Assembly (NCBI RefSeq): GCF_002223055.1 | Contig: NZ_NKFL01000006.1 | Coordinates: 2,232,001-2,296,000 of the forward strand | Reading direction: 5' to 3' | DNA: 64,000 nt | Source of the DNA: Burkholderia sp. HI2500 | GTDB lineage: Bacteria > Pseudomonadota > Gammaproteobacteria > Burkholderiales > Burkholderiaceae | Shown here: positions 1 to 7,999 of the stretch, in pieces | Layout of the letters: every line of letters begins with the position of its first letter | Numbering within the stretch: the stretch's first letter is position 1 | Notes under the pieces: model-generated | What the model was told of the DNA's origin: nothing | What the model saw: only the letters and a program-made list of their open reading frames with translations | Databases searched by the model: none | Made by a program: the position numbers and the translations under genes

Positions 1-748
1 GGTTCGAATCGATGTACGAGATCAGCTTCTGCGTATAGAAATCGGTCGAATAGAACACGGCCGGGCTGCCGCCCGTGCCGCCCGGCTGGCCGGGCTGGCC
101 AGGCTGCACGTAACGGCCGTCTTCCGTGTAGTGCGACGAGCCGGCCGGCTCGTGCGCGAAGTGATTCGTCGCCGCGCCGCCGAGCAGCACGTAGCTGCGC
201 TCGAAGCCCCACTGGTCGGGCGTCTGCCCGCTGCCCGTCGCGCTGCCGACGATCCCCGAGCCGATGTGCCACTTGCCCGCGATGTACGTGTGGTAGCCGG
301 CATCCTTCAATAGTTGTGCGAACGACAGGGCACGGTCGTTCAGGTAGCCCTCGTAGCCGGGCAGCCCGCGCCGTTCGTCGGTCGGCACGCCCATCGTGCC
401 TTCGCCGACGAGATGGTGGTCGGTGCCGGACACCAGCATCGCGCGCGTGATCGCGCAGACGGTGCCCGTGTGATGGTTCGACAGGATGCGGCCCGACGCG
501 ACGAGCGCGTCGAGGTTCGGCGTGTTGATCTCGCCGCCGAATGCATGGATGTCGGAATAGCCGAGATCGTCGGCCATGATGTACAGGATGTTCGGGCGTT
601 TCGCGGCCAGCGGCGGCGGGGTGTTCGTCTGGGACGACGGCGTATCGCTGTCGACGCCGCCGCACGATGCAAGCGACAGCGCGCCGGCAATCGCGGCGCA
701 GACGACACGGAAACGAAAAGCATGCAACGGCGACGCGGACTTTTTCAT
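1..748 (-). CDS. Arylsulfatase-family lipoprotein, 5' part only
   Basis: About 249 N-terminal codons are present; the gene runs off the left edge. The start ATG gives a signal peptide with lipobox-like LASC around residues 27-30, so it is probably an envelope lipoprotein. A sulfatase N-terminus follows: NILYIMADDLGYSD with the metal-binding Asp pair, then a nucleophile loop and a GKWHIG motif typical of type I sulfatases, which hydrolyse sulfate esters. The nucleophile loop reads C-A-I-T-R followed by AMLVSGTDHH, whereas the canonical signature is C/S-x-P/A-x-R, so Ile sits where Pro or Ala is expected. The family call is firm; the substrate is unknown. It may supply sulfate during sulfur limitation, in keeping with the sulfur genes further right, but no shared operon is visible. 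Confidence 0.85.
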   Translation of the reverse strand, partial: MKKSASPLHAFRFRVVCAAIAGALSLASCGGVDSDTPSSQTNTPPPLAAKRPNILYIMADDLGYSDIHAFGGEINTPNLDALVASGRILSNHHTGTVCAITRAMLVSGTDHHLVGEGTMGVPTDERRGLPGYEGYLNDRALSFAQLLKDAGYHTYIAGKWHIGSGIVGSATGSGQTPDQWGFERSYVLLGGAATNHFAHEPAGSSHYTEDGRYVQPGQPGQPGGTGGSPAVFYSTDFYTQKLISYIDSN

Positions 749-1337
749 TGTTCTGGAACGCTCGATCTACGGGATCGGCGATCTTAGCGTCGCGTGCGCG
801 GCAACCAAAGTCCGATTCGTCACATGCTAACGGGGTGGCGGAATATGCGCGCAAACAGAATACCCGCCATCCGCGCGCACACATGTGCGCGAGCGCGATG
901 CGCGCCGACACCGGCGCGCGGGAATCGTCGCGAGCACCGGAACCTGCGCTTTCGTCGGACGATTCCATGTGCGTAACGGGACGTTACGTCGTGTCGTTAC
1001 GGCCGAAGCCGTAGCAACACGTTACGTTTTCTCCGCGTCAGCATCGCGAGGAATTTTCAAATCACGATTTTCATTAAATATCGTCTGATTAAATTGTAAT
1101 GCTCCATTTATAAAAGAAAGCTTGTTAATGAATAACGAACTCGCAAACGTTTTACATGTCGAGAATATGCGATTCAAAAATTAGACGAATAACGACTTAA
1201 AAAAATATACCGTTTAAAACAGCGGCGGGCATGCCTCTTGCTGACTCCCCCCACCATGTGCCGCGTTCGACCAGGAACGAATAACCCGAAAATCGGGCGG
1301 GGCCTTATTTCGTACAAATGATTCCGGGGTCGGGGAA
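749..1337. promoter_or_regulatory. AT-rich control region upstream of curli genes
   Basis: About 590 bases with no convincing gene. Positions about 1060-1215 are sharply AT-rich in an otherwise GC-rich window (runs such as aaaaaatata), which suggests a promoter or H-NS-type silencer-binding region for csgE at 1338. The left end should also contain the promoter of the leftward sulfatase gene. No csgD-like regulator lies beside it. No specific operator could be assigned. Confidence 0.5.
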
Positions 1338-1943
1338 ATGGTATCGAGCGCAAGCAGGCGATTGGCCTGGGGGGCCGTGACGTGCCTGTCGCTATTCGCG
1401 ACGGCGCGCGCGCAGGCACAAGACACCGTCGACGCACCGCCTTCCGCGGCGGTGAACGGCGGGCATCCGATTGCGCCGCCCTCGACGCTGCTGAACGCCG
1501 AACGCGTCCTTGAAGCACCGAAGCCCGCGCCCGGCGCGGGCCCGGCCGCGGCGAAGCCGGCCACCGGCGCCGCGTTGGCCGGCGCCCGGGCCGCCGCCCG
1601 CCATGCCCTTCCGGAAGACCAGCTCGGCGGCACGGTCACGACCGATGCCGTGACGCTCGCCGGCCGCGATTTCTATACCTACTTCTCGCAGACGTGGTCG
1701 GAAATCCCGCTGAGCGAGCGCTACATGGTCGCCATTCACGAACGCCCTTCTGGGCGCTACGGCAGCCTGATCTGGGTCGAATTCCAGCAAAAGCGCGTGT
1801 TCCAGACCTTCCTGCCGATCGCACGCGCAAACGTCAAGGCCGTGGCCGAAAGCGCCGCCAGTATTTCCTTTCAAACCGTCATTCAGGACGATCTGTCGAA
1901 TTTGCTGTTTCCCGATTCGGATCTGGCCAAAGACGAGATTTAG
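1338..1943 (+). CDS. csgE: Curli secretion specificity factor CsgE
   Basis: 201 aa with an N-terminal signal peptide ending near AQAQ. The C-terminal 110 residues match CsgE: DFYTYFSQTW, then a HERPSGRYGS block, then a VFQTFLP block and a terminal DLAKDEI. E. coli CsgE has the same motifs in the same order. The protein is longer than the E. coli form (about 129 aa) because of a Pro/Ala-rich linker at residues about 35-90. In the family, CsgE is a periplasmic adaptor that caps CsgG and delivers curlin to the pore. It is first in a rightward series with csgF starting 30 bases downstream. Confidence 0.9.
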   Translation: MVSSASRRLAWGAVTCLSLFATARAQAQDTVDAPPSAAVNGGHPIAPPSTLLNAERVLEAPKPAPGAGPAAAKPATGAALAGARAAARHALPEDQLGGTVTTDAVTLAGRDFYTYFSQTWSEIPLSERYMVAIHERPSGRYGSLIWVEFQQKRVFQTFLPIARANVKAVAESAASISFQTVIQDDLSNLLFPDSDLAKDEI

Positions 1944-1973
1944 TCGATTAATCAAAAACAGGGGTTAGGGAAA

Positions 1974-2411
1974 ATGAATCGAATCAGATTGAGCGTGATC
2001 GCGCTGGTCGCGATGACCGCGGTGTCGCCGTATGCGTGGTCGTCGACGCTGGTTTATCAGCCGAACAACCCGAACTTCGGCGGCAACCCGGCAAACGGCC
2101 CCAATCTGCTCAACGAGGCCAACGCGCAAAACAAGCACACGGATCCGTCGCTGTCGGCCTTTTCATCGCCGACGTCCACGTCATCGCTCGACCAGTTCAA
2201 TGCGCAGCTGCAGCAGGCAATCCTGTCGCGCGTCGCCGGCTCGGTGACGAACTCGATCGTCGGCACCAACGGCGAGCTCAAGCCGGGGACGATCAGCACG
2301 GGCAACTTCACGATCGTCGTGAGTGCGGCCGGCAACGGCAACCTGCAAGTGACGACCACCGACAAGACGACGGGAGCGACCTCGACGTTCATCGTCAGCA
2401 ACGGCCAATAA
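1974..2411 (+). CDS. csgF: Curli assembly factor CsgF
   Basis: 145 aa, exported (signal peptide about residues 1-23). The mature N-terminus carries the CsgF hallmark YQPNNPNFGGNP followed by NGPNLLNEANAQN, the segment that inserts into the CsgG pore in the characterised system. The length is close to E. coli CsgF (138 aa). CsgF couples secretion to surface nucleation of the fibre. The purine-rich stretch aggggttagggaaa just before the ATG serves as ribosome-binding site. The gene lies between csgE and csgG in the same orientation. Confidence 0.92.
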   Translation: MNRIRLSVIALVAMTAVSPYAWSSTLVYQPNNPNFGGNPANGPNLLNEANAQNKHTDPSLSAFSSPTSTSSLDQFNAQLQQAILSRVAGSVTNSIVGTNGELKPGTISTGNFTIVVSAAGNGNLQVTTTDKTTGATSTFIVSNGQ

Positions 2412-2434
2412 ATCGAAAAAAGACTGAGCGAATC

Positions 2435-3373
2435 ATGAAAAAAAATGCTGAACGCACACGCTTGAACACGGGGACGACACGGATCGCCATGGGCGCGCTG
2501 TTGCTGCTGTCGCTGGTCGGCTGCGTCACGCGGCCGATGCCGGCCTTGAGCAACGCGACGCTGACGCCGCCGACGCGCACCACGCGCGACCTCACGCACC
2601 TGCCGCCGCCGAAGGGCAAGATCGTCGCGGCCGTGTACGGCTTTCGCGATCTGACGGGGCAGTACAAGGCATCGCCGGACAGCTCCTTCTCGTCGCAGGT
2701 CACGCAGGGCGGCGCGTCGTTCCTCGTCAAGGCGATGCGCGACTCCGGCTGGTTCACGCCGGTGGAACGCGAGAACCTGCAGGACCTGCTGACCGAACGC
2801 AAGATCATGCGCGCCACCGACGGCGCGGATGCGAAGAAGGCGCAGAACGATGCGATGGCACCGCTGATGCCCGCGAACATCGTGCTCGAAGGCGGCATCG
2901 TCGGCTACGACACGAACGTCCGGACCGGCGGGGCCGGTGTCGCCTACCTCGGGATCAGCGGGTCGACGCAGTACCGGATCGACCAGGTCACGGTCAACCT
3001 GCGCGCGATCGACATCCGCACGGGCCAGGTGCTCAACAGCGTGTCGACGACCAAGACCGTCTACTCGTATCAGGTCGACACGGGCATCTATCGCTTCGTC
3101 GGCTTCAAGGACCTGCTGCAGGCGGAAGCCGGGCTGACACGTAACGAACCCGCGCAGATCTGCGTGAACGAAGCAATCGAATCGGCGCTCACGCACCTGA
3201 TCGTCCAGGGCGTCGCGAACCAGACCTGGGTGCTGAAGAACGACCAGGACTGGTACGACCCGACGATGCAGCGGTATCTGCAGGAAGACCGGAAATACGC
3301 GCAGGACATGGAAGACGCGAACACCGCGTACGACCCGCAGAAGATCGATCGCCAGGGCGCGTCCACTCATTAA
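2435..3373 (+). CDS. csgG: Curli outer-membrane secretion lipoprotein CsgG
   Basis: 312 aa. The lipoprotein signal peptide ends in LVGC (lipobox). The mature protein has the CsgG features: LPPPKGKIVAAVYGFRDLTGQYK near the N-terminus, FTPVERENLQDLLTERKI, and NIVLEGGIVGYDTN. In the family, nine subunits form the outer-membrane export channel for curlin. The ATG at 2435 was chosen because it gives a complete lipoprotein signal; in-frame upstream sequence overlaps csgF and lacks one. It ends 31 bases before the next curli gene. Confidence 0.95.
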   Translation: MKKNAERTRLNTGTTRIAMGALLLLSLVGCVTRPMPALSNATLTPPTRTTRDLTHLPPPKGKIVAAVYGFRDLTGQYKASPDSSFSSQVTQGGASFLVKAMRDSGWFTPVERENLQDLLTERKIMRATDGADAKKAQNDAMAPLMPANIVLEGGIVGYDTNVRTGGAGVAYLGISGSTQYRIDQVTVNLRAIDIRTGQVLNSVSTTKTVYSYQVDTGIYRFVGFKDLLQAEAGLTRNEPAQICVNEAIESALTHLIVQGVANQTWVLKNDQDWYDPTMQRYLQEDRKYAQDMEDANTAYDPQKIDRQGASTH

Positions 3374-3404
3374 CCGGCCCACGCCGGCCAGCGGAGAAAA
3401 CAGG

Positions 3405-3944
3405 ATGAATCGACACCATGATCGGAACGGGCGCGCCCGCGTGGCGCGGCAGGCGCTCGCGACCGTGTCGGCAGCGGCCGCCATGCAGGCGGCGTTTGCG
3501 GCACCCGTGCCGCTCAACGATCTCGGCCCGCCCGAACCGGCATTCGACTACAGCGGCAACATCGTCGCGGTCCGCCAGAGCGGTGTCGGCAATGCCGCGT
3601 CGCTGGACCAGGCCGGCCACAACGGTGCGCTGATCTGGCAGGCCGGCGACGGCAACGCGATCGTCGCGCGGCAGGCCGGTGCACAGAACTGGATCGCGGC
3701 GTCGCAGGCCGGCGTCGGCAACAGGTTGCATGCGACGCAGCGCGGCAACGGCAACACGTTGCAGGTGCAACAGAACGGCGCCGGCAATTCGGTCGACTCG
3801 ACGCAGGTCGGCACATCGCTGTCGGCGCGCGTCACGCAGAACGGCAGCAACAACGCGGTGAACCTCGTGCAGGGCGGATCGAACACCGGCATCCAGGTGA
3901 TCCAGACCGGCAACGGTGCGCGCGCCACGGTGCTGACGCGGTAA
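3405..3944 (+). CDS. csgB: Curlin-repeat protein, probable minor subunit (CsgB-like)
   Basis: 179 aa with a signal peptide to about residue 33 (ends AFAAP). The rest consists of short curlin half-repeats of about 11 residues with the spacing x-Q-x-G-x-x-N, for example VRQSGVGNAA, LDQAGHNGA, VQQNGAGNS and VTQNGSNNA. Position between csgG and the long curlin, and shortness compared with the next gene, suggest the nucleator role of CsgB. That assignment is by synteny, since both proteins have the same repeat type. It has many Gln/Asn and no Cys in the repeats. Confidence 0.8.
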   Translation: MNRHHDRNGRARVARQALATVSAAAAMQAAFAAPVPLNDLGPPEPAFDYSGNIVAVRQSGVGNAASLDQAGHNGALIWQAGDGNAIVARQAGAQNWIAASQAGVGNRLHATQRGNGNTLQVQQNGAGNSVDSTQVGTSLSARVTQNGSNNAVNLVQGGSNTGIQVIQTGNGARATVLTR

Positions 3945-4076
3945 CGGTTATGCAGTTTGCAGGTGCTTTGCTTCAAGTGGTGTGAGGTGCGGGACGTGAG
4001 AGCGTCCTCAATTGGCGGGGGTGCCGGCAAAAGATCCGCTTTTCCGGCGAATTTTCTTTCGAATCAGGAGCAACAA

Positions 4077-5453
4077 ATGAAGGTGACCAAGTCTGCAATC
4101 GCAATCGCAGTGCTGATGCTCGCATCGGCTGCCGCACAGGCCGATTCGTCGGGTAACACCGTGAACATCGGGCAAACCGGCAACTTCAACTCGGCCACCG
4201 TCGAACAGACGGCGACGAACGGTGATGCGGTGTCGATCAACCAGTCGGCAGCCGGCAACGATCCCCGCTACGGGTTCGTCGCCAACGTGACGACGCAGGG
4301 CGGCAACGGCGACACGACCGTGATCCAGCAGAACTCCTGGTGGGCGCAGCCGTATTCGAGCGTGAACGTGTCGCAGACGGGCACGTCGAACGAGCGGAAC
4401 TACGTGACGCAGTCCGGCGGCGGCGACTTCTCGGCGACCATCACGCAGACGACGTCGGCCTACACGGGCGGCCCGCAATACGACACCAACACGATCAACC
4501 AGTACAGCTACATCGACAGCGCGTCGATTTCGCAGCAAGGCGGCGGCTGGAACAACGTGACGATCAACCAGGGCACGCCGAGCCAGTCGGCGATTGGCAA
4601 CAACGCGACCGTCGCGCAGACGGACACGGTCGGCAACACCGTCGGCATCGCGCAGACCGGCAACAACGGCACCGCGAACGTCCAGACGACCTGGGGCGGC
4701 GGGAACGCGACGTCGATCACGCAAACGGGCGGCACGACCAACGCCAGCGTGACGCAGTTTGCCGAGGCTGGCGACCAGGTCACGACGACCCAGAGCGGCA
4801 CCGAAACCGCCACCGTGAACTCGTCGTTCGGCGGCGGCAACACGACGACGATTTCGCAATCGGGCGGCGTGAGCGGCAACAACGCCACGGTGCACCAGCT
4901 CTTGGCGGCCGGCAACGCGACGTCGATCACGCAGACCGCCGACGGCAACAATGCAACCGTCAATCAGTGGTTCGAGTTCGGCGACAACGCGACGATCAAC
5001 CAGTCGGCCGCGTCGAACAACGCGACGATCACGCAGCAGTACGGCTACGGTAACGGCGCGTCCATCACGCAAACGGCCGCGTTCAACACGGCGTCGATCA
5101 CGCAGAGCAACTCGGCCGGTTCGACGGCATCCATCACGCAGGCGTCGGCGGACAACCTGGCGGCGGTGACGCAGTCGGCCGCATCGGGCTCGTCGGTGAC
5201 GGTGAGCCAGTCGGGCGACATCGGCAACTACGCCAATGCGTCGCAGACGGGCGCGGATGACGTGCTGAGCCTGTCGCAGGCCGGTGGCTTCAACATCATC
5301 AACGCGTCGCAGGTGTCGGGCACGGGCAACCAGGGCTACGTGACGCAGATCGGCTACAACAACAACGCCACGCTGGTACAGCAAGGCAACGCGAACTACG
5401 CGAGCATCAACCAGAACGGCTTCAACAACACCGTTTCGCTCAAGCAGCACTAA
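4077..5453 (+). CDS. csgA: Very long major curlin subunit (CsgA-like)
   Basis: 458 aa from the ATG at 4077, preceded by AGGAG at 4066-4070. An upstream in-frame Met at 3957 would spoil the signal peptide. A clean signal (MKVTKSAIAIAVLMLASAAAQA) is followed entirely by curlin units ending in patterns such as SITQTG, TINQSA and NASQTG. I count about 36 strand-like units, against about 10 in E. coli CsgA, which would build a beta-solenoid more than three times as long. Residues about 55-135 are less regular, with Trp, Tyr and Pro insertions. The protein is rich in Thr, Ser, Asn and Gln. A strong terminator follows at once, so this is probably the last gene of the csgEFGBA transcript. Confidence 0.88.
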   Translation: MKVTKSAIAIAVLMLASAAAQADSSGNTVNIGQTGNFNSATVEQTATNGDAVSINQSAAGNDPRYGFVANVTTQGGNGDTTVIQQNSWWAQPYSSVNVSQTGTSNERNYVTQSGGGDFSATITQTTSAYTGGPQYDTNTINQYSYIDSASISQQGGGWNNVTINQGTPSQSAIGNNATVAQTDTVGNTVGIAQTGNNGTANVQTTWGGGNATSITQTGGTTNASVTQFAEAGDQVTTTQSGTETATVNSSFGGGNTTTISQSGGVSGNNATVHQLLAAGNATSITQTADGNNATVNQWFEFGDNATINQSAASNNATITQQYGYGNGASITQTAAFNTASITQSNSAGSTASITQASADNLAAVTQSAASGSSVTVSQSGDIGNYANASQTGADDVLSLSQAGGFNIINASQVSGTGNQGYVTQIGYNNNATLVQQGNANYASINQNGFNNTVSLKQH

Positions 5454-5470
5454 GCACCGCCGGCGTAACG

Positions 5471-5506
5471 AAAAGGCCGGACGGTTGCCCGTTCGGCCTT
5501 TTTTTC
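5471..5506 (+). terminator. Rho-independent terminator after the long curlin gene
   Basis: A 14-bp stem with one G-T pair (AAAAGGCCGGACGG pairing with CCGTTCGGCCTTTT), loop TTGC, followed by a run of T residues. It starts 18 bases after the curlin stop codon and separates csgEFGBA from the CsgC/CsgH-like gene. Confidence 0.9.
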
Positions 5507-5524
5507 ATTCGACAGGGGACGATC

Positions 5525-5845
5525 ATGGTCGGCATTCACGATCTCAACGCCTATTTCGACATCGCCGCCAGTGCCGGCGGCGTGAACATCGTGCCGCACG
5601 TGCGGGCGGCCGCGCCAGTCGACGTGTCGTACAGCCTGCGCATCACCAGAACCGGCAGCGCCGGCTCGGCCTCGCTGACGCGCTCCGGCGAATCGCGACT
5701 CGCCGGCGGCGAGGATCAGTCGCTGGCGACGCTGCGGCTGAGCGTCGATTCGGGCGACATCTGCCAGGCGACGCTGGTCCTGCACGTCAATGGCGAGCAC
5801 GCGGAGTATTCGGTGGACTGCAATCCGCACCGGGCCACGAATTGA
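5525..5845 (+). CDS. csgH: CsgC/CsgH-like curli amyloid chaperone
   Basis: 106 aa. The core VSYSLRITRTGSAGSASLTRSGE followed later by ATLRLSV resembles CsgC/CsgH, small immunoglobulin-like proteins that block premature curlin aggregation in the periplasm. Position after the curlin genes supports this. The reading frame has no signal peptide: the ATG at 5525 begins directly with MVGIHDLNAYFDI, and the in-frame codons upstream run into the terminator without another start. It is thus either cytoplasmic or exported in some other way. Two Cys occur near the C-terminus (GDIC and DCNP). It should need read-through of the upstream terminator or its own promoter. Family confidence is moderate. Confidence 0.65.
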   Translation: MVGIHDLNAYFDIAASAGGVNIVPHVRAAAPVDVSYSLRITRTGSAGSASLTRSGESRLAGGEDQSLATLRLSVDSGDICQATLVLHVNGEHAEYSVDCNPHRATN

Positions 5846-5848
5846 GCC

Positions 5849-5881
5849 GGTGCGGCGTGCGCCCGTCGCGATCGCCGCACC
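5849..5881. terminator. Hairpin between convergent csgH-like and LysR genes
   Basis: A perfect 9-bp stem GGTGCGGCG / CGCCGCACC with a 15-base loop, lying between two convergent genes. There is no long T-run, so efficiency is uncertain; position suggests a bidirectional transcription end. Confidence 0.4.
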
Positions 5882-5890
5882 GCGCCCGCC

Positions 5891-6802
5891 TCAATCGTCC
5901 GACGCCAGCATGCGCGGTATCTCGTCGACGAGCGCATCGATGACGACGCGCACCTTCGACGGCACCTGGCGCGACGCCGGCCGCACCGCGAACACTTCGG
6001 CGCCCGACACGCTGTTGCTGTCCATCACGAGCGCGAGGCGGCCGTCGCGCAGGTAAGGCGCCATCAGCCAGCACGGCAGCCACGCGAGGCCCGCGCCGGC
6101 GGCGGCCGCATCGGCGATCGCCTGCAGGTCGTCGAGCCGCAGGCGGCCGGCCGGGCGATGGTCGTGCACCGCGCCGTCCGCGCCGAGGACCCGCCACGGC
6201 GTCGGTTGCCCGCCGCGCGAATACGCGATGCCGACGTGCGACGCGAGCGCGTCGAGCCCCGCCGGCCGGCCATGACGGTCGAGATACGCGGGCGACGCGC
6301 AGATCCCCATGCGCTGCACGCCGAGCTTGCGGCCGACCAGCGCGCTCGTATCGGCCAGCTCGCCGATGCGCACCGCGATGTCGAAGCCGTCATTGACCAG
6401 GTCGGCCACGCGGTCGCTGAACGACACGTCGATCTCGAGCCGCGGATGGCGCTCGACGAGGCGCCGCATGACGGGCGCCACGCACTGCCGCCCGAACAGC
6501 ACGGGCACGCTGACGCGCAGCCGCCCCGCCGGCTCGCGCTGCCCCGCGTCGAGCGCGGCCTCCGTCTCGCCGAGTTCGGCCAGCAGCCGCCGGCACTGCT
6601 CGTAATAGACGAGCCCCTCGTCGGTCAGGCCGAGCTGGCGGGTCGTGCGCTGCAGGAGCCGCGCGCCGAGACGGCGTTCGAGCCGCGCGACGACCTTCGC
6701 GACAGCCGAGCGCGTGACGCCGAGCCGCAGCGCGGCCGCCGCGAAGCTGCCCGACTCCACCACGTCGACAAATTCGGCCACGCCTCTCAGCCGCTCGTCC
6801 AT
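5891..6802 (-). CDS. LysR-family transcriptional regulator
   Basis: 303 aa from the ATG at 6802, which has GGAG nine bases upstream; an in-frame GTG at 6826 is possible but lacks a better site. The N-terminal winged helix-turn-helix (FVDVVESGSFAAAALRLGVTRSAVAKVVARLE) is followed by a periplasmic-binding-protein-like effector domain. The type (RTTRQLGLTDEG) is that of the common LysR group next to oxidoreductases. It is divergent from the dehydrogenase at 6929, which it probably controls through the 126-base gap containing a TATGAT -10-like sequence. The effector is unknown. Confidence 0.9.
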   Translation of the reverse strand: MDERLRGVAEFVDVVESGSFAAAALRLGVTRSAVAKVVARLERRLGARLLQRTTRQLGLTDEGLVYYEQCRRLLAELGETEAALDAGQREPAGRLRVSVPVLFGRQCVAPVMRRLVERHPRLEIDVSFSDRVADLVNDGFDIAVRIGELADTSALVGRKLGVQRMGICASPAYLDRHGRPAGLDALASHVGIAYSRGGQPTPWRVLGADGAVHDHRPAGRLRLDDLQAIADAAAAGAGLAWLPCWLMAPYLRDGRLALVMDSNSVSGAEVFAVRPASRQVPSKVRVVIDALVDEIPRMLASDD

Positions 6803-6928
6803 GCGATTCCGCTCCAGTTGGGTCACAGGGTTGTGTCCACACAGGCGACAGTCATCGGCCGAATTCTCGCCAATGCGTCCCCGTGCGCAACACTATGATA
6901 GTCCGCTCTATCTCGAAAAGGAGTCGAC

Positions 6929-7948
6929 ATGCACGCATGGCAAGTGAAACCGGGCGACGGCGCGGCCGGGCTTCGGCGCATCGACGCGACACGCCGCGCG
7001 GTCGGGCCGACCGACGTCGTCGTGAAGATCCACTCCGCCGGCCTGAACTACCGCGACCTGATGTTCGCGCGCGGCGACTATCTCGGCATCGGCACGGACG
7101 CGCTGATCCCGGTGGCCGACGGCGCCGGCGAAATCATCGAAACCGGCCGCGACGTCACGCGCTTCAAGCCGGGCGATCGCGTGATCAACACGTACTTCCC
7201 GCACTGGATCGACGGGCCACCGACGCCGCAGAAAGTCTCGGGGTCGCCCGGCGCGCAATTCGACGGCGTGCTGGCCGAACATTTCGTATCCGACGAAGCC
7301 GCGCTGGTCGCGATTCCCGCGCATCTGAACTACGACGAGGCGGCGACGCTGTCGTGCGCCGGGATTACCGCGTGGAACGCGCTGTTCGTCGACGGCGGCC
7401 TGCGGCCCGGCGCGACCGTCGTGCTGCTCGGCACCGGCGGCGTGTCGATCATCGCACTGCAGCTCGCGCATGCGGCGGGGCTGCGCACGATCGTCACGTC
7501 GTCGAGCGATGCGAAGCTCGAGCGCGCCCGCGCACTCGGTGCGGAAGCCACCATCAACTATCGCGCGACGCCCGAATGGCAGCACGACGTGCTGCGGCTC
7601 ACCGGCGGGGCGGGGGCGGATCTGGTCGTCGAAGTCGGCGGCAAGGACACGCTGCCGCGCTCGGTCGCCGCGACGAAGCTGGGCGGCATCGTGTCGGTGA
7701 TCGGCGGCCTCAGCAGCTTCGCCGGCCCCGAACTCGGGCTGCTGTCGCTGATCGGCGGGATCCGGCAGTTGCACGGGATCATGGTCGGCAGCCGCGCGAT
7801 GCTCGACGATGTCGTGCGCCTCGTCGACGCGAAGCAGATCAGGCCCGTGGTCGATCGCGTGTTCGGCTTCGACGAAGCACCGCAGGCTTATGCGCACTTG
7901 CAGTCGGGGCAGCACTTCGGCAAGGTCGTGATCCGCGTCGCGCAGTAA
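6929..7948 (+). CDS. NAD(P)-dependent medium-chain alcohol dehydrogenase / quinone reductase-like
   Basis: 339 aa, ribosome-binding site AAGGAG. N-terminal GroES-like fold (SAGLNYRDLMFARGDYLG) and a Rossmann domain with VVLLGTGGVSIIALQLA, then an SSSDAKLERARALGAEATINY segment that sets cofactor preference. The usual catalytic zinc Cys is absent (NYRDL instead of CxxD), so it belongs to the zinc-independent quinone-oxidoreductase-like branch. It probably acts as a cytoplasmic NAD(P)H-dependent reductase or dehydrogenase under the divergent LysR regulator. The substrate cannot be read from the sequence. Confidence 0.85.
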   Translation: MHAWQVKPGDGAAGLRRIDATRRAVGPTDVVVKIHSAGLNYRDLMFARGDYLGIGTDALIPVADGAGEIIETGRDVTRFKPGDRVINTYFPHWIDGPPTPQKVSGSPGAQFDGVLAEHFVSDEAALVAIPAHLNYDEAATLSCAGITAWNALFVDGGLRPGATVVLLGTGGVSIIALQLAHAAGLRTIVTSSSDAKLERARALGAEATINYRATPEWQHDVLRLTGGAGADLVVEVGGKDTLPRSVAATKLGGIVSVIGGLSSFAGPELGLLSLIGGIRQLHGIMVGSRAMLDDVVRLVDAKQIRPVVDRVFGFDEAPQAYAHLQSGQHFGKVVIRVAQ

Positions 7949-7955
7949 GCGCGTC

Positions 7956-7985
7956 GAGGCGGCGGGTCGCTCGGCCCGCCGCCTC
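7956..7985. terminator. Bidirectional terminator hairpin
   Basis: A perfect 11-bp stem GAGGCGGCGGG / CCCGCCGCCTC with an 8-base loop, placed between the converging dehydrogenase and porin genes. Confidence 0.7.
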
Positions 7986-7999
7986 TTCCGTCATCGCAC

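Noticed and set aside
4077..5453. The repetitive stretch as DNA repeat array or CRISPR
   Set aside because: The repetition follows the codons of curlin units, is imperfect and continuous in frame, and there are no spacers.
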